From positions 1-5,910 of the forward strand of contig CAYOYH010000045.1 of assembly GCA_964408165.1 (NCBI GenBank): a DNA stretch of 5,910 nt, read 5' to 3'. This document shows, one piece after another, positions 4,836 to 5,910 of this stretch. The DNA comes from CAYOYH01 sp964408165. GTDB lineage: Bacteria; Patescibacteriota; Saccharimonadia; Saccharimonadales; CAYOYH01. A model generated the notes under the pieces. The model made no database searches. It was not told the DNA's origin and saw only the letters and a program-made list of their open reading frames with translations. Position numbers and translations under genes: made by a program. Position 1 is the stretch's first letter. Each line of letters starts with the position of its first letter.

Positions 4836-5756
4836 CTACAGCTCTACCAGGAGCTGTTTGATCAACTGATCGGCGTCTAGCGATGTGGTTTTCAGCCTTT
4901 TGTCGGCATCGGCAATCTTTTTAGCCAAAGTGGTTAACTCTTGCCGAGAAATAGTTTTCACCGCCTGGCGAGTTTTACCCACGGCATAGGGGTTCATTCC
5001 CAGCTGTGAAGCAATTTCTTTGTCAGATTTCGTGCCACCAAACTTAACGGCTATAAAATTAGTCGCCTGCCAGCACAGCATTACCAAAATATAGTGTGTC
5101 TCAACCTGTGCCGCCCTAAGCTCGTCGTATTTAGCTAGCGCCTTTTTTTTATCACCATGCGCCACATAGTTGAGTAGGGTAAAAATATTATCGTCCGGCG
5201 TTTCGTCTACGAGCAACCTCACCGTATCTAGCGAAATGTCCTTATCAAAAGCAAGCAACTTATCAATCTCACCCCAAAGACGCAGCTGATTGCCCTTGGC
5301 TCTGTCGATTAACGCCTTAGCGCTACCGGCCTCAAGCCGACCACCACCTTGTCGGACTCGGCTACTTACCCACCGCAGTAGCTCCGGTTCACTCAAGTTG
5401 TTAAACTCCTTGGTCAAATTGCGACTTTTCAGTGTTTTGTACAATTTCGAGCGCTTGTCGAGCGTTGGTTCGTAAATAACTAGCTGGGTTTGGTCGGGAA
5501 TTTTAGCCACTAACTGAGCCAGCTTGTCTTTCAGTTCAGTATTTTCGCCCAGTCTTTTGATGGCTACCATTTCTTGGCCACTACTAAAAAGCGATTGAGC
5601 ACTCAACGCTTCTTCAACCTCTGTCGCCGTAGCGTTTTCGCCGTCAAAAACGCGCAGGGCTTGGGGTGAATTGCGTTTGACGAACTGCGCCAAAGTTTCT
5701 CTGTAAGATTCGCTGGCAGTGAATTCGTTTTCGCCGTGAATAAGTATTGCTGACAT
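4836..5756 (-). CDS. holA: DNA polymerase III subunit delta
   Basis: HolA is the clamp-loader subunit that opens the sliding clamp for loading onto primed DNA; it acts at the replication fork with the tau/gamma and delta' subunits. The 306-aa protein is slightly shorter than the usual 330-345. The N-terminal segment MSAILIHGENEFTASESY (1-18) matches the delta 'lxGxxxfl' start; like other deltas it has no Walker A motif. Other family hallmarks are QLVIYEPTLDKRSKLYKTL (about 91-109), a helical GNQLRLWGEIDKLLAF (about 154-169), and DDNIFTLLNYVAHGDKKKALAKYDEL (about 187-212). The C-terminal collar domain includes QLGMNPYAVGKTRQAVKTIS and ends ADKRLKTTSLDADQLIKQLLVEL. ATG 5756 is chosen because the domain begins there. 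The upstream Shine-Dalgarno is poor, and a TACAAT -10-like box lies at 5773-5768 without a good -35. It is the only gene on its strand in this part, convergent with rpsT. Confidence 0.9.
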   Translation of the reverse strand: MSAILIHGENEFTASESYRETLAQFVKRNSPQALRVFDGENATATEVEEALSAQSLFSSGQEMVAIKRLGENTELKDKLAQLVAKIPDQTQLVIYEPTLDKRSKLYKTLKSRNLTKEFNNLSEPELLRWVSSRVRQGGGRLEAGSAKALIDRAKGNQLRLWGEIDKLLAFDKDISLDTVRLLVDETPDDNIFTLLNYVAHGDKKKALAKYDELRAAQVETHYILVMLCWQATNFIAVKFGGTKSDKEIASQLGMNPYAVGKTRQAVKTISRQELTTLAKKIADADKRLKTTSLDADQLIKQLLVEL

Positions 5757-5889
5757 ATGCTTGTAGTATTGTATGGCCTAGGCGCCTCAAATGAAATTCG
5801 TAAAGTCTCACCCCAAATGCGATTTTTCCGTAAACTTTCGCTAGCTTTGTCATTTCCCTCTTTAGCTTCTACCCTACGGCATTCGCCAT

Positions 5890-5910
5890 TTAACATTTAA
5901 CATTTAACAT
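5890..5910. repeat. Heptamer tandem repeat TTAACAT x3 at the right edge
   Basis: TTAACAT occurs three times in a row (5890-5896, 5897-5903, 5904-5910), preceded by a partial copy CAT at 5887-5889, and may continue past the window. It sits in the region upstream of holA, in which I see no gene on either strand (5757-5910). Confidence 0.85.

Noticed and set aside
5603..5896. Minus-strand ORFs overlapping the start of holA
   Set aside because: They overlap holA out of frame by more than 100 nt and have no recognisable motifs. holA itself starts well at 5756.

Overview
The window looks like a chromosomal piece of an ultra-small Patescibacteria (CPR) bacterium, most likely Saccharibacteria-like. 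This is an inference from four things: short, minimal versions of housekeeping proteins; a TruB without room for a PUA domain; a degenerate DHH-fold protein beside truB; and small proteins with 27-residue repeats of a kind I associate, from memory, with CPR genomes. The genetic code appears standard. TAA, TAG and TGA are all used as plausible stops (TAG ends truB and holA), and the long genes contain no in-frame TGA, so the TGA=Gly code of Gracilibacteria/SR1 is not supported.

Layout, left to right. Positions 1-824 hold an accessory minus-strand unit. It has a good sigma70-type promoter at 833-861, then a gene broken by an early TAG and a later frameshift (824-401), then the start of a repeat protein that runs off the left edge (347-1). 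Positions 885-1755 are a compact IS1595-family (ISXO2-like) insertion sequence with 16-bp imperfect terminal repeats and one apparently complete transposase on the plus strand. Its transposase ORF ends exactly where truB ends on the opposite strand (1759/1760).

Positions 4106-1760 are a minus-strand operon: a possible 27-aa leader ORF, then a 505-aa DHH-fold protein whose metal ligands are all replaced and which has a long Pro/Ser-rich tail, then truB 5 nt downstream. Many bacteria carry a DHH phosphoesterase gene (nrnA) next to truB in the nusA-infB-rbfA-truB neighbourhood, so the order looks like a remnant of that cluster. A divergent intergenic region (4107-4335) follows, with a perfect 10-bp hairpin and a clear rpsT promoter. 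Next come rpsT (plus) and holA (minus), which converge on a 188-bp gap containing weak hairpins. The right edge has a heptamer repeat.

The right-hand two thirds is core machinery: tRNA modification (truB), the small ribosomal subunit (rpsT) and the replication clamp loader (holA). The left third is accessory, with an IS next to a decaying gene and a recently duplicated repeat. The least expected items are the catalytically dead DHH-fold protein fused to a disordered tail, the decayed gene with a probably leaderless promoter right beside the IS, and the shared stop-codon junction between the IS and truB. I saw no CRISPR array, rRNA, tRNA or recognisable defence system.
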